Assembly: GCA_050117475.1 (NCBI GenBank)
Contig: JASFMR010000065.1
Coordinates: forward strand, 1 to 20,248
From: Fodinibius sp050117475
Lineage (GTDB): Bacteria > Bacteroidota > Rhodothermia > Balneolales > Balneolaceae
DNA length: 20,248 nucleotides
Reading direction: 5' to 3'
The notes beneath the pieces were generated by a model. The model was not told the origin of the DNA. It saw nothing but the letters and a program-made list of their open reading frames with translations, and ran no database searches. Shown here piece after piece: positions 1-7,809 of the stretch. Numbering within the stretch: position 1 is the stretch's first letter; each line of letters opens with the position of its first letter. The position numbers and the translations under genes were made by a program.

Positions 1-63
1 TTGTATATAGCTTGGCGTAAGTTGATTGACATACAGCCGGCGAATCAGCAGTTATATGAATAA
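1..63 (+). CDS. possible 3' end of an unidentified gene (partial)
   Basis: Frame 1 is open from the window edge to a TAA at 61-63 and would encode 20 residues ending in QQLYE; the other two plus frames close within the first 20 bases. The residue mix (aromatic, basic and polar) is protein-like, but the minus strand is also open here and the fragment is far too short to assign a family. If real, it belongs to a gene lying mainly outside the window and converging on the glycosylase gene, 58 bases away. No terminator hairpin is visible in 64-121. Confidence 0.35.
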   Translation: MYIAWRKLIDIQPANQQLYE

Positions 64-121
64 TCGGTGGTTGCCGGATCTGATTTTGTGAAAGGATACC
101 CGTCGTATTGACCGTGGAAGA

Positions 122-1075
122 CTAATTCTTCTTTTGTTGTTTGCGTTCTTTTTCGCTGAGAACCCAGTTGACAAATAGGAATTCCAGGGCTGAAGCTTCA
201 AATCCCTTCCAATCAGATATCATTTTCTTGAATTCATTTTCTGAAATGCTGTCGGGATCGCCTCCATAGCTGAGGATGATCCATTTGCGGAGGCCTTTTT
301 CTTCTCCGGAAGATTTGTTGCTTGGAAAGGATGCATCTGTTCGATTACGGAAAAGCATAAGCTGCTGTGCAGATGTGGGTCCAACGCCACGGACATTCTT
401 GATAGTTTCATAAAAAGTAACGGGATCGCACTTTTCAAGATGGTCCAAATCACGTTCTCCGGAGAGAATATCTTCTGCAAAGCCAATGATGAACTCCCCT
501 TTCCGTTTTGTGGGGCCTAACTTTCGGATACTCATCGGATCGGCTTTTACGAGTTGATGGGGACGAGGCCAGGCAGGAAGGTTTTTCCCATTGGCAGTTA
601 CCAGCGACCCATAATTTTCACGTACTTTATAGACCATCTTCTTGGCCGTGGGCTTATGGGAAAGACGCATTTCAATGATCCGATTGATCGTATCTTCAAA
701 TAAATTTGCCCGTGCCATACGCTTAAGTCCATATAGATCACTTAGTTTAGGACCAAGTACCGGGTCGTCTGCGGCTTTCTCATAAAGCGGCCGCAAGTCC
801 AATTCTGTTCCGAAGATCCGGCTCAGGCTTTTGTTAGCCTCTGTAATCTCTTCTTTATCCAACGATTCAGTGCTCTCAAAATGAAATTCCGGATTCTCCG
901 GATCTCCATTAAAAAAAGTAGTAATAATAACATCTCGGTCACCTATTGGAACAGGCCTTGTAAAGCCTTCCTCAAACATAAGCTCAGGGTTATGCTCGTG
1001 ATCAAAATATTCATCGATATCGAGGCATAAAAACCAGTCGTGCGGCGGTATTGATTTTATTGTCCAGCTACTCAT
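122..1075 (-). CDS. HhH-GPD family DNA glycosylase (AlkA/OGG-like), catalytic Asp not obvious
   Basis: This is a 317-residue protein with the layout of base-excision-repair glycosylases of the AlkA/OGG class: a long N-terminal part, then a helical domain opening with DDPVLGPKL (103-111), and a helix-hairpin-helix KNVRGVGPTSAQQL (226-239) matching the family pattern LPGIGPxTA. In the family an aspartate follows shortly after, in a context like FPxxDxGLR. Here the corresponding stretch is FPSNKSSGEEKGLRKW (250-265): no aspartate, about four extra residues, and Glu259 just before KGL. The enzyme may use another acid, bind damage without cutting, or belong to a side branch. It is the last gene of a minus-strand run after an ATP-dependent ligase and an MBL exonuclease, which supports a repair role. 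The ATG at 1073-1075 is the start; no Shine-Dalgarno is seen. The fold call is firm, the substrate is unknown. Confidence 0.8.
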   Translation of the reverse strand: MSSWTIKSIPPHDWFLCLDIDEYFDHEHNPELMFEEGFTRPVPIGDRDVIITTFFNGDPENPEFHFESTESLDKEEITEANKSLSRIFGTELDLRPLYEKAADDPVLGPKLSDLYGLKRMARANLFEDTINRIIEMRLSHKPTAKKMVYKVRENYGSLVTANGKNLPAWPRPHQLVKADPMSIRKLGPTKRKGEFIIGFAEDILSGERDLDHLEKCDPVTFYETIKNVRGVGPTSAQQLMLFRNRTDASFPSNKSSGEEKGLRKWIILSYGGDPDSISENEFKKMISDWKGFEASALEFLFVNWVLSEKERKQQKKN

Positions 1076-1148
1076 AGTAAATTTTTGAAAAAAATGAATG
1101 AAAAATTAATAAATAGAAATATGAGGGCAATCATTCCAACCATTCAAA

Positions 1149-1322
1149 ATGACCACTGATAATAATCATTGGTCCTTACTAATTGAATGCTTAGGTGTCA
1201 TGGCCCAACGTGGTTTTACGGGCATCTCAATGTCGAAAGAAATTCATGCTTTTTCGAGGTTTCTTAATTATCGGGCAAATGAGATTAAGATCGATCATTC
1301 CTTCTGGAGTCTTTGGCCATAA
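1149..1322 (+). CDS. possible small ORF, 57 aa, perhaps a frameshifted remnant
   Basis: In the 311-base gap between glycosylase and ligase genes, an ATG at 1149 opens 57 codons to a TAA at 1320-1322. The product starts MTTDNNHWSLLIECLG and has a balanced, protein-like composition. The overlapping +1 frame continues, after the stop, with another protein-like stretch (GHNDSQFADIKSHLIREY) ending at 1395, so the pair could be one gene of about 80 codons broken by a single base. It runs against its neighbours, has no Shine-Dalgarno and matches no family I know. The rest of the gap (1076-1148) is AT-rich and shows no clear promoter or hairpin. Chance cannot be excluded. Confidence 0.25.
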   Translation: MTTDNNHWSLLIECLGVMAQRGFTGISMSKEIHAFSRFLNYRANEIKIDHSFWSLWP

Positions 1323-1386
1323 TGATTCCCAATTTGCAGATATCAAATCTCATTTGATTAGAGAGTATAAATTTGGAAATTTCCTG

Positions 1387-3090
1387 TTAACATAAAAAGG
1401 AAGGGTTTTCATCCTGTTTTAAGCGTTCACGGTTGATCTTTTCTTGATACATTCGTTCCACATCTTTGAGAGTATCTATTTCCTTGGGATTCAAATCCCA
1501 TCTTATGGCTTTAAAACGGGGAAGCCGCAGTGTATAATTAGCTTTGGTCCGTTTATTTACCTGGATGTCATCAAATTCTATTTCTACTATTATCTCAGGG
1601 ATAAGGCCCAGCGTAGGCCCATATCTCTCGACTGCCAAGTCACTGATTCTGTTATTCAAGCGTTTCATCTCTTCATCAGTATAACCGCCGTATGCTTTAC
1701 CGATGGGGATAAATTCTTCTTCATAGCGTTCATCCTCTTTTACACTGATGCCCAGTGTAAAGTCCGAGTAATAGCCTCCCCGTTTTCCGCTGCCGGCATG
1801 AGCATACATAATAACAGTATCCAGAGTCCCTCCGGGTTTTTTGACTTTCAGCCATGATTTGCCGCGTTGACCATATTCATAGGAACTGTCCTTTTTTTTA
1901 AGTATTAACCCTTCATTGCCATGAGCTATTGCACGTTCAAAAAGATCATCAATATGGTCATGATCTTTTACATCAAACTGGTTAGTGATAGGCAGGGAAT
2001 GAGTACTCGAGAGCTGGACAAGCAGGTTGCGTCGATGTGTAAGTGGTTGATCAAAAATGGGATTCTTCTCGTGATAGAGAACATCGTATGCTATAAACAA
2101 AACCGGGTACTCTTCCATTATCTTTTTACCGGGACTTTTTCGCCCCATTCTTTTTTGAAGGATTTGGAAAGGCAAGATTTCATTTTCTTTATAAACGCAT
2201 ATTTCCCCATCTAATACAAGATTTGGGAGGTCGCGTTTACTAAAGAACTGTACGAGCTCGGGGAAAGTATGGGTAACATCGTTAAGGTCTCTAGAATACA
2301 ATTTGATTTTTTGCCCGCATGTATGTGCCTGAGCCCGCATGCCGTCAAACTTTTCTTCGGCTACATATTCTTGAAGGCTATCAACAGAACGGCTTTCAAT
2401 TGGAGAAGCCAGCATAAATGATACCGGGTGAAAAAGCCGGAAGGTGGCCTCATCCAGGTTGTTATTTTTACAAAGTACTGCTGCTCGACCAATGCTTCCG
2501 GTGATCATGTGAGCATATCTCACATCCTCTACCTTTTTATCAAAAGCTTCAGCAATGGCTGATATTACGCTCCTGGTTTCGAAGCCGATTCGTAAAGACC
2601 CTTGTGTCATAATTCGAATGAAATACTTGATTTCTACCGGAGACATCTTAATCCATGCATTCCACAGGATTTCCTGTTTGTCAGCTCTCGATGATACCCG
2701 GTTTAGCTCTTGGTAGATTTTTTCAACTTCATGGAGTGTGAGTTGTTCTTCGACTCTCTTTATCTGAGCAGCTTCGAGGTTGTGCATCAACTTCTCTATA
2801 GCCTCCGATGAGCTGCCAAGTGCTGTTTTACAGGGCTTAAAGACTTTTTCGTAGTCGACCTCACAGAATTCAGATGCACAGGTTGAATAGGTATGGCTGC
2901 CAACAGAAGCACGTTTTCCTGAAATTGATGAAAAAGCTCCCTCTGCCAGAAATTGGGCAGCCCTGTTGAGGTCTTCATCAGAGGAAATCGTATTAAAATA
3001 TTCTGCACAAAGTGAAGTTTTGGCGTTTGTACTTCGGGTTTTCGCTATCTGTTGAGCGGTCTTGGCCAGGTGTTGAAACAAGGTACTCAT
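1387..3090 (-). CDS. ATP-dependent DNA ligase (exonuclease-associated type)
   Basis: This 567-residue ligase seals nicks in DNA through an enzyme-AMP intermediate. The N-terminal helical DNA-binding domain (about 1-225) is followed by the nucleotidyltransferase domain, with motif I EEKFDGMR and nucleophile Lys247, motif III LVLDGEI (291-297), motif IV EGLILKK (393-399) and motif V SWLKVKK (412-418). An OB-fold domain follows to the C terminus and contains LPRFKAIRWD. Length and order match the standalone bacterial ATP ligases usually encoded next to an MBL-fold exonuclease, a DEXH helicase and the phosphoesterase PdeM. Only the exonuclease is present here, 230 bases upstream on the same strand. 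The gap 3091-3320 shows no terminator and no perfect TAnnTTTG on the minus strand, so co-transcription is possible. ATG at 3088-3090. The main replicative ligase would be the NAD-dependent LigA elsewhere; this one likely serves repair (inference). Confidence 0.93.
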   Translation of the reverse strand: MSTLFQHLAKTAQQIAKTRSTNAKTSLCAEYFNTISSDEDLNRAAQFLAEGAFSSISGKRASVGSHTYSTCASEFCEVDYEKVFKPCKTALGSSSEAIEKLMHNLEAAQIKRVEEQLTLHEVEKIYQELNRVSSRADKQEILWNAWIKMSPVEIKYFIRIMTQGSLRIGFETRSVISAIAEAFDKKVEDVRYAHMITGSIGRAAVLCKNNNLDEATFRLFHPVSFMLASPIESRSVDSLQEYVAEEKFDGMRAQAHTCGQKIKLYSRDLNDVTHTFPELVQFFSKRDLPNLVLDGEICVYKENEILPFQILQKRMGRKSPGKKIMEEYPVLFIAYDVLYHEKNPIFDQPLTHRRNLLVQLSSTHSLPITNQFDVKDHDHIDDLFERAIAHGNEGLILKKKDSSYEYGQRGKSWLKVKKPGGTLDTVIMYAHAGSGKRGGYYSDFTLGISVKEDERYEEEFIPIGKAYGGYTDEEMKRLNNRISDLAVERYGPTLGLIPEIIVEIEFDDIQVNKRTKANYTLRLPRFKAIRWDLNPKEIDTLKDVERMYQEKINRERLKQDENPSFLC

Positions 3091-3320
3091 AAGTATTTAT
3101 AGTCTAGGGCCATGAAATATGAAGAATGAATTATGGAACGAGGGCTTCACAAAAAAATCATATAATTGCAAACGAGTGAATGCCATGGGGAAAGTCCGGC
3201 AATCTCCAATTTTTAGGGATCCCACGTCCTGAGAACAAGGAACTCGTTGTGTCAGTTTAACACTTTAGCAAAGTCCTCGAAATAAAACTCTTCGATTCTT
3301 AATTCAATATTTGCAATTCT

Positions 3321-4307
3321 TTAATCATCTTCTTCGGTCTCGATATCCAGAAAACAAGAATCAATGCCAAGCTGATCTATGTAATGTCGCACAACACTGG
3401 CATTAGGCGTATGCGTTATATGAACCATTTTGGGATTCAGTTTTTCGCAAGTGCGTATGAGCTCAAAAAAATCCAAGTGGTCAGAAAGCGGAATTAGTTC
3501 ATGTACCGTTAGCTGCGACCGGGTTGCTTCCCTGGAAGCCCATCCCGAACAATAGGCGATCCGTTTTTTGGAGACATTGGAAGCAAAGCCATTGCTTAGT
3601 GCCGAACGGGTTGTGATCAGGATCTTCCCTTCACAGGTTTCAGGGTCATAGCGTTCATATGTTCCCAAGTCAATGCCGGCTTCTTCGTAAATATCACATA
3701 ATTTGTAACCGGCGCCGTGAATTTGTACTGTGTGGTCAAGCGGGGCCAGCATGTGCATAACTTCCTGCGCTTTGCCTAAGTTATACGCCAGGTAAATAGG
3801 GGTATATCCATCATTGAGTGTCTTTATAGCAAAGCGACGTATCTGTCCGGAAAGTTCTTCATGTGATGCCCACTTGTAGATTGGCAGGCTAAAAGTGGCT
3901 TCAGTGATAAAATGATCTACCTGTCCAGGCATTTTGAACCCCTCCGAAGCAGGAGATGGCGGTACCCTATAGTCCCCGCTATATAGTACCGATCCGTTAT
4001 CACTTTGTATGTAGACCATAGCCGACCCTAAAATATGTCCTGCGGGAAAAAGTGTGATACATGCGTGATCAGTTTCTAATGTTTCACCGAAGTTGAGAAC
4101 TGTTGCCCTGCCCTTAAAACCCCGACGCTGCATTAATTTGTATGTATTTTCTGTACAATAAACGCTGCTTTCTCGGTTCCGTGGCATATGATCGGCATGG
4201 GCATGCGAAATAAACGTATGTTGGCCAACTGTCCCGCTGTAATCAAATCCGATATTCAGGTCCGGAAGCAGAATACCGTGATGGCCCGCTTTTTTGATAT
4301 TCATCAT
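3321..4307 (-). CDS. ligase-associated DNA exonuclease, metallo-beta-lactamase fold
   Basis: This 328-residue MBL-fold nuclease is of the CPSF73/SNM1-like kind. Zinc-site motifs are complete: HAHADH (35-40), His91 in PAGHILGS, Asp112 in SGDYR and the C-terminal His277 in PLSDHLDF. The family is known as the exonuclease paired with bacterial ATP-dependent DNA ligases and is thought to process DNA ends before sealing. Here the ligase is the next gene downstream. The start ATG (4305-4307) overlaps the TAA of the upstream membrane-protein gene by one base (TAATG), implying translational coupling; a second in-frame ATG follows directly. The C terminus is strongly acidic (ETEEDD). Association of this exonuclease with a TerC operon instead of the usual helicase/PdeM partners is unusual. 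Confidence 0.92.
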   Translation of the reverse strand: MMNIKKAGHHGILLPDLNIGFDYSGTVGQHTFISHAHADHMPRNRESSVYCTENTYKLMQRRGFKGRATVLNFGETLETDHACITLFPAGHILGSAMVYIQSDNGSVLYSGDYRVPPSPASEGFKMPGQVDHFITEATFSLPIYKWASHEELSGQIRRFAIKTLNDGYTPIYLAYNLGKAQEVMHMLAPLDHTVQIHGAGYKLCDIYEEAGIDLGTYERYDPETCEGKILITTRSALSNGFASNVSKKRIAYCSGWASREATRSQLTVHELIPLSDHLDFFELIRTCEKLNPKMVHITHTPNASVVRHYIDQLGIDSCFLDIETEEDD

Positions 4308-4744
4308 TAAAATGAAGCTTGTTTTATGACCCAGTATGCAAGCAGTAATAACGCTGATCCCACTGCCACCATTATGGCACCGCTTCTTCTGATTGTCCCG
4401 AATAATGTTTCTGGCCGGGATTTAATAATGGCTCGCCGCTGATCCCACTGCACCAGCTGTATTCCTGCTATGTATACAAGCAATAAACTCCAAAGAGTAA
4501 ACATAAGTTCGATCCACGAAAAGGGCATGAATGAAAGTACGAGCCCGGGCATGGAAAACAAGAAAAGGTACTTCAATAGTTTGATAAAAAGTTTGGGTGG
4601 TTTATCCCGGTTTGCCGCCTCCAACAGAAAGCGGCTGCATAGTTCCCTTTTGAAGATGAAGAAAATCCCACCGCCGATAAGCAACAATCCTAGAATAGTA
4701 AAATAAATGGTAAACCACTTAACGGAAATGGAGTAGGAATTCAT
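4307..4744 (-). CDS. four-helix integral membrane protein, unknown function
   Basis: I do not recognise this 145-residue protein. It has four hydrophobic segments at about 11-31, 53-70, 73-95 and 121-140, separated by short basic loops (for example QWDQRR near 98-103 and the region around 116-120). No catalytic or metal-binding motif stands out. It is sandwiched in an operon: its ATG (4742-4744) overlaps the TGA of the TerC gene (ATGA), and its TAA overlaps the exonuclease start. Such tight packing makes co-translation with TerC certain enough to suggest a helper role in the same membrane process, but this is inference. Confidence 0.75.
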   Translation of the reverse strand: MNSYSISVKWFTIYFTILGLLLIGGGIFFIFKRELCSRFLLEAANRDKPPKLFIKLLKYLFLFSMPGLVLSFMPFSWIELMFTLWSLLLVYIAGIQLVQWDQRRAIIKSRPETLFGTIRRSGAIMVAVGSALLLLAYWVIKQASF

Positions 4745-5709
4745 TTAGCAGATGCGGAATTATTGTTTGAAATACTTTCTTCATCCAAAGCTGGATTTTC
4801 CAGGGGATATTTTATGGATGCTACAATGGAAACGATTAGTGTTATAGCAATAAATGCCAGCGCATAAGGGGTGGGGATGTGATAGAATTCTGAAATCAGC
4901 ATTTTAACTCCTACAAATACCAGGATCAGAGCAAGGCCGTAATGCAAGTAGTGAAAAAGTTTCATCAGCCCGGAAACGGCAAAATAAAGGGCCCGTAATC
5001 CCAAAATCGCAAAGGCATTTGAACTATAGACGATAAACTCATCGCGGGTTATCGACAAGATGGCGGGAATGGAATCGAGGGCAAATACAAGATCGGTTGT
5101 TTCAATTACGATTAAGACAATTACAAGGGGCGTTGCCATGGTTTTGCCCATTCGTTTAATAAAAAACCGGGAACCGTAATAGTTTTTTACTGTTGGGAAT
5201 ATTTTTCTAAAAAGTTTGAGCACTGGATTACGCTCGGGGTGAACCTCCTTGTCTTTGTCGAGTGCCAATTTAATACCTGTGATGATGAGGAAGCCCCCAA
5301 ATACATAAATGATCCAGTGAAAACGTTGTAAGAGAGCTACCCCCGTTGCAATGAACAGAAAACGCATTACCAGCGCTCCGAAAATTCCCCAGAAAAGCAC
5401 TTTGTGTTGATATTCTGCCGGAACCTTGAAGTAGGAGAAGATCAGCAGGAATACAAAAATGTTGTCAACACTCAGTGATTTTTCGATTAAGTAGCCGGTA
5501 TAATAATCAAGAGCCGGGGCGGCACCCATGAAATAATAAATACCAATGCCAAAAATGATAGCCAGAGTAATCCAAACGCCCGTCCAGACAAGTGCTTCTT
5601 TGATGCCTTCTTCGTGATCTTTTTTGTGAAACACGGCCAGGTCGACAATCAACATGATGATGATGAATAAGTTGAAGGCCGCCCAAAGTATTAGGGAGTG
5701 ATGATTCAA
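4741..5709 (-). CDS. TerC family membrane protein (Alx-like, probable metal ion transporter)
   Basis: A 322-residue, multi-helix membrane protein of the TerC family. Family landmarks are visible: Asp23 in the first helix, EKSLSVDNIFV (76-86), and VIETTDLVFALDSIPA (201-216), which carry the conserved membrane acidic residues thought to handle cations. Relatives such as E. coli Alx take part in manganese export and are linked to tellurite or alkaline stress; substrate here is not shown by sequence. The start is a TTG at 5707-5709: an in-frame TAA lies at 5722-5724 and the next in-frame ATG (residue 19) would cut the first helix. An out-of-frame ATG at 5720-5722 overlaps this start. No yybP-ykoY manganese riboswitch pattern is visible in the 114-base leader. 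The gene lies after oxyR on the same strand. Confidence 0.9.
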   Translation of the reverse strand: MNHHSLILWAAFNLFIIIMLIVDLAVFHKKDHEEGIKEALVWTGVWITLAIIFGIGIYYFMGAAPALDYYTGYLIEKSLSVDNIFVFLLIFSYFKVPAEYQHKVLFWGIFGALVMRFLFIATGVALLQRFHWIIYVFGGFLIITGIKLALDKDKEVHPERNPVLKLFRKIFPTVKNYYGSRFFIKRMGKTMATPLVIVLIVIETTDLVFALDSIPAILSITRDEFIVYSSNAFAILGLRALYFAVSGLMKLFHYLHYGLALILVFVGVKMLISEFYHIPTPYALAFIAITLIVSIVASIKYPLENPALDEESISNNNSASAK

Positions 5710-5823
5710 AGCTCTGTTCCATTAGGGTGATTTAAATAAACCTCAAAAGTATGGAACGTTTTACAGAAATTCTAAGTATCATTCGATTTGAATGTGCGGA
5801 CAGCCGAAGCTGAAACCGAGCAA

Positions 5824-6762
5824 TTATTCCACTATTATCCCTTCGTTAACTTTCTTCAGCTCTTCTGGAATGGAATTCAGTACTTCCTGTTTAAATGCTT
5901 CTATAACGTTTTTTTTCAAATATTCTCGGGCATAAACAATACGAACTTTACGCCTTGGCACCGGACTGTTAAAAAATCGAAGGTGAGCTTTTTCACATTG
6001 GGCATCAATTTGGTTTTTGGCAAGATAGGGGAGCAAAGTCATCCCGAAATTTTGTTCGACCAGCTGTTTAAGCGTTTCAAGGTTGCCACTCTCAAACTCT
6101 ATTTCCTGGTCCGATAGTTTATCTTTTCTGAATTTCTTGCATAATTTAACAGTTTGATCCCGGAAACAATGTCCTTCGTTTAACAGCCACAAATTTGAAA
6201 TTTCCAAATCGTCAACGCTGAGCCTCTTTTTTTGGGCAAGGGGGTGATCTTTGGAAACATACCCCAAAAAAGGTTCATAATAGAGATCTTCTTCAAAAAT
6301 ATGCCCGCGATCCACAGGAGTAGCAATTACCCCAATATCCAGGTGATCCCGATCCAGGAGGTCAAGTAGCTTATCAGTGATAACTTCCTCAAAAACCAAT
6401 CGGACTTTCGGGTATTTCTCTCGAAAGTTTCTGAGGAATAACGGCAGTAAATAGGGGGCTATGGTTGGAATAATACCGATACGAAATGTACCACGAAGTT
6501 CGTCGTCACTTAAGGAAGCCAAATCTTCTATATGCTTCGACTGTTTGAGCATTTTCTTGGCTTCTTCAATTATTTTTTCCCCTATTTCAGTAGGGATAAC
6601 TGGTGATTTTGAACGGTCAAAAATCGTAATTCCCAGTTCATCCTCCAGCTTGTGTATCTGCATACTCAATGTTGGCTGGGTTACGTACGACTTATCCGCG
6701 GCTGTAGCAAAATGACGATATCTGTCCACCGCCACTACATAAGAAAGTTGGGTCAGGGTCAT
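5824..6762 (-). CDS. oxyR: OxyR, hydrogen-peroxide-sensing LysR-type regulator
   Basis: A 312-residue LysR-type regulator: winged helix-turn-helix at about 1-60 (TAAxKxYVTQPTLSMQIHKLE-like), linker helix, then a periplasmic-binding-like sensor domain. The two peroxide-sensing cysteines are present as GHCFRDQTVKLC with Cys199 and Cys208, the same residue numbers and spacing as E. coli OxyR, so the specific call is strong. Oxidation to a disulfide would switch it to activate peroxide defence genes. A perfect dyad (6825-6837) lies 63-75 bases upstream of its ATG and may be its own operator. Downstream, 114 bases away on the same strand, lies the TerC gene; a small CAGC-TTCG-GCTG hairpin (5801-5812) sits between them but has no T run, so readthrough is possible. 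acyP is divergent. Confidence 0.95.
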   Translation of the reverse strand: MTLTQLSYVVAVDRYRHFATAADKSYVTQPTLSMQIHKLEDELGITIFDRSKSPVIPTEIGEKIIEEAKKMLKQSKHIEDLASLSDDELRGTFRIGIIPTIAPYLLPLFLRNFREKYPKVRLVFEEVITDKLLDLLDRDHLDIGVIATPVDRGHIFEEDLYYEPFLGYVSKDHPLAQKKRLSVDDLEISNLWLLNEGHCFRDQTVKLCKKFRKDKLSDQEIEFESGNLETLKQLVEQNFGMTLLPYLAKNQIDAQCEKAHLRFFNSPVPRRKVRIVYAREYLKKNVIEAFKQEVLNSIPEELKKVNEGIIVE

Positions 6763-6824
6763 GAGAAAAAACTCTTTTCACTAAATAGGAATATTATATA
6801 AAAGGAATTATACAAACTTTATCG

Positions 6825-6837
6825 CTATAAATTATAG
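6825..6837. promoter_or_regulatory. perfect 13-base dyad, possible OxyR operator
   Basis: CTATAA-A-TTATAG is a perfect inverted repeat with six-base arms. It lies in the divergent oxyR/acyP gap, upstream of oxyR and about 28 bases before the acyP -7 motif. CTAT and ATAG elements are the half-site units known for OxyR, but here they are 5 rather than 7 bases apart, so the assignment is tentative. Confidence 0.3.
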
Positions 6838-6864
6838 AAAGTTAGAGATTTCCTCAGAGATTGC

Positions 6865-6872
6865 TACCTTTG
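6865..6872 (+). promoter_or_regulatory. TAnnTTTG -7 element for acyP-thpR
   Basis: TACCTTTG is a perfect match to the Bacteroidota -7 consensus TAnnTTTG and lies 69 bases upstream of the acylphosphatase ATG. The -33 position is less clear (GTTAGAG at 6841-6847). Confidence 0.5.
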
Positions 6873-6941
6873 CGAGGTGAACGATTTTCATTTAATCTAA
6901 CTTATTGAGAGCAAAAGGGTTAATAGAATAGTTTCAATTAC

Positions 6942-7217
6942 ATGCAGCAAGCGCATATTTTTATTGAAGGACGAGTACAAGGCGTTGGATTTCGACATTT
7001 TGCGAGAGTCAATGCTGAGGAAGTTGGAGTTTTCGGATGGGTCAAAAATTTGCCTGATGGCAGGGTGGAAGCTATTTTTGCGGGACCTATCGATCATATC
7101 CGGGAAATGGTTAACCGGTGTGAAATAGGTCCGGGAGCCAGCCGTATCGATAATATTGATGTAACCATTGAAGAGGCTGATGAAGATTATGATGATTTTG
7201 AGATACGTTATTACTGA
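6942..7217 (+). CDS. acyP: acylphosphatase
   Basis: A 91-residue protein of the usual acylphosphatase length, which hydrolyses carboxyl-phosphate bonds such as acetyl phosphate and 1,3-bisphosphoglycerate in the cytoplasm. The phosphate-binding loop GRVQGVGFRHF (10-20) carries the catalytic Arg18, and GWVKNLPDGRVEA carries the catalytic Asn36. The C-terminal segment DFEIRYY ends in the usual short strand. Its TGA overlaps the ATG of thpR by one base (TGATG), so the two are one operon. A candidate promoter lies at 6865-6872. There is no strong Shine-Dalgarno. Confidence 0.95.
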   Translation: MQQAHIFIEGRVQGVGFRHFARVNAEEVGVFGWVKNLPDGRVEAIFAGPIDHIREMVNRCEIGPGASRIDNIDVTIEEADEDYDDFEIRYY

Positions 7218-7756
7218 TGAGACTTTTTATCGCTATTCCGCTACCTGAGTCTGCTAAACAGCGTTTGGCTGATATGCAGCAACCCATTAAAGGGGTTCGC
7301 TGGCAAAAAGATGGAAATTTTCATTTGACGCTGAAATTTCTGGGCGAAACGGGCAGTGATAAAGCGCAAGCTTTGCAGGAGAAGCTGGAAAAATTGGATT
7401 TTGAACCATTTACAATGGTTTTAAATGGGTTGGGATATTTTCCCCGCGGTCGAAAGCCTAAAGTACTTTGGGTAGGAGTTAAGGACGACAAATATTTAAA
7501 GGATTTGCAGGCCGATATTGAAAAAGTTTGCCTGGAGAACGGTTTTGAATCCGAAAATCGTCCTTTTTTTCCCCATATTACATTAGCCAGACTGGAAGGA
7601 GTTCGCAAACGAGATATTATGTCATTCATTAATCAGCACAAAAAATTCCAAATCACGAAGATGTCGGTTAATGAATTTGTCCTTTACGAAAGTCAGCTTC
7701 ATCCAAACGGGGCTATCCATACTCGCTTGAGAACATTCCCGTTAAAAGGTAGTTAA
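7217..7756 (+). CDS. thpR: RNA 2',3'-cyclic phosphodiesterase
   Basis: A 179-residue member of the 2H phosphoesterase superfamily. The two signature HxTx motifs are HLTL (36-39) and HITL (120-123), placed symmetrically as expected for the active site, with the N-terminal RLFIAIPLP strand typical of ThpR. The enzyme opens 2',3'-cyclic phosphates on RNA ends; it was first described as an RNA ligase acting on tRNA halves. The gene starts inside the stop codon of acyP. The in vivo role and its link to acylphosphatase are not clear from sequence. Confidence 0.93.
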   Translation: MRLFIAIPLPESAKQRLADMQQPIKGVRWQKDGNFHLTLKFLGETGSDKAQALQEKLEKLDFEPFTMVLNGLGYFPRGRKPKVLWVGVKDDKYLKDLQADIEKVCLENGFESENRPFFPHITLARLEGVRKRDIMSFINQHKKFQITKMSVNEFVLYESQLHPNGAIHTRLRTFPLKGS

Positions 7757-7809
7757 CATTACAACCGGAGCGAAGATTTCCTGTAATCCATTTACCGCAT
7801 TAAAATCCA

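Noticed and set aside
1195..1395. 66-codon plus-strand ORF with GTG start
   Set aside because: Its first half is less protein-like than the overlapping frame at 1149 and it runs into the ligase stop; kept only as part of the broken-gene idea.
5710..5823. Manganese (yybP-ykoY) riboswitch upstream of TerC
   Set aside because: Looked for because TerC/Alx genes often have it; the conserved core elements are not visible in this leader.
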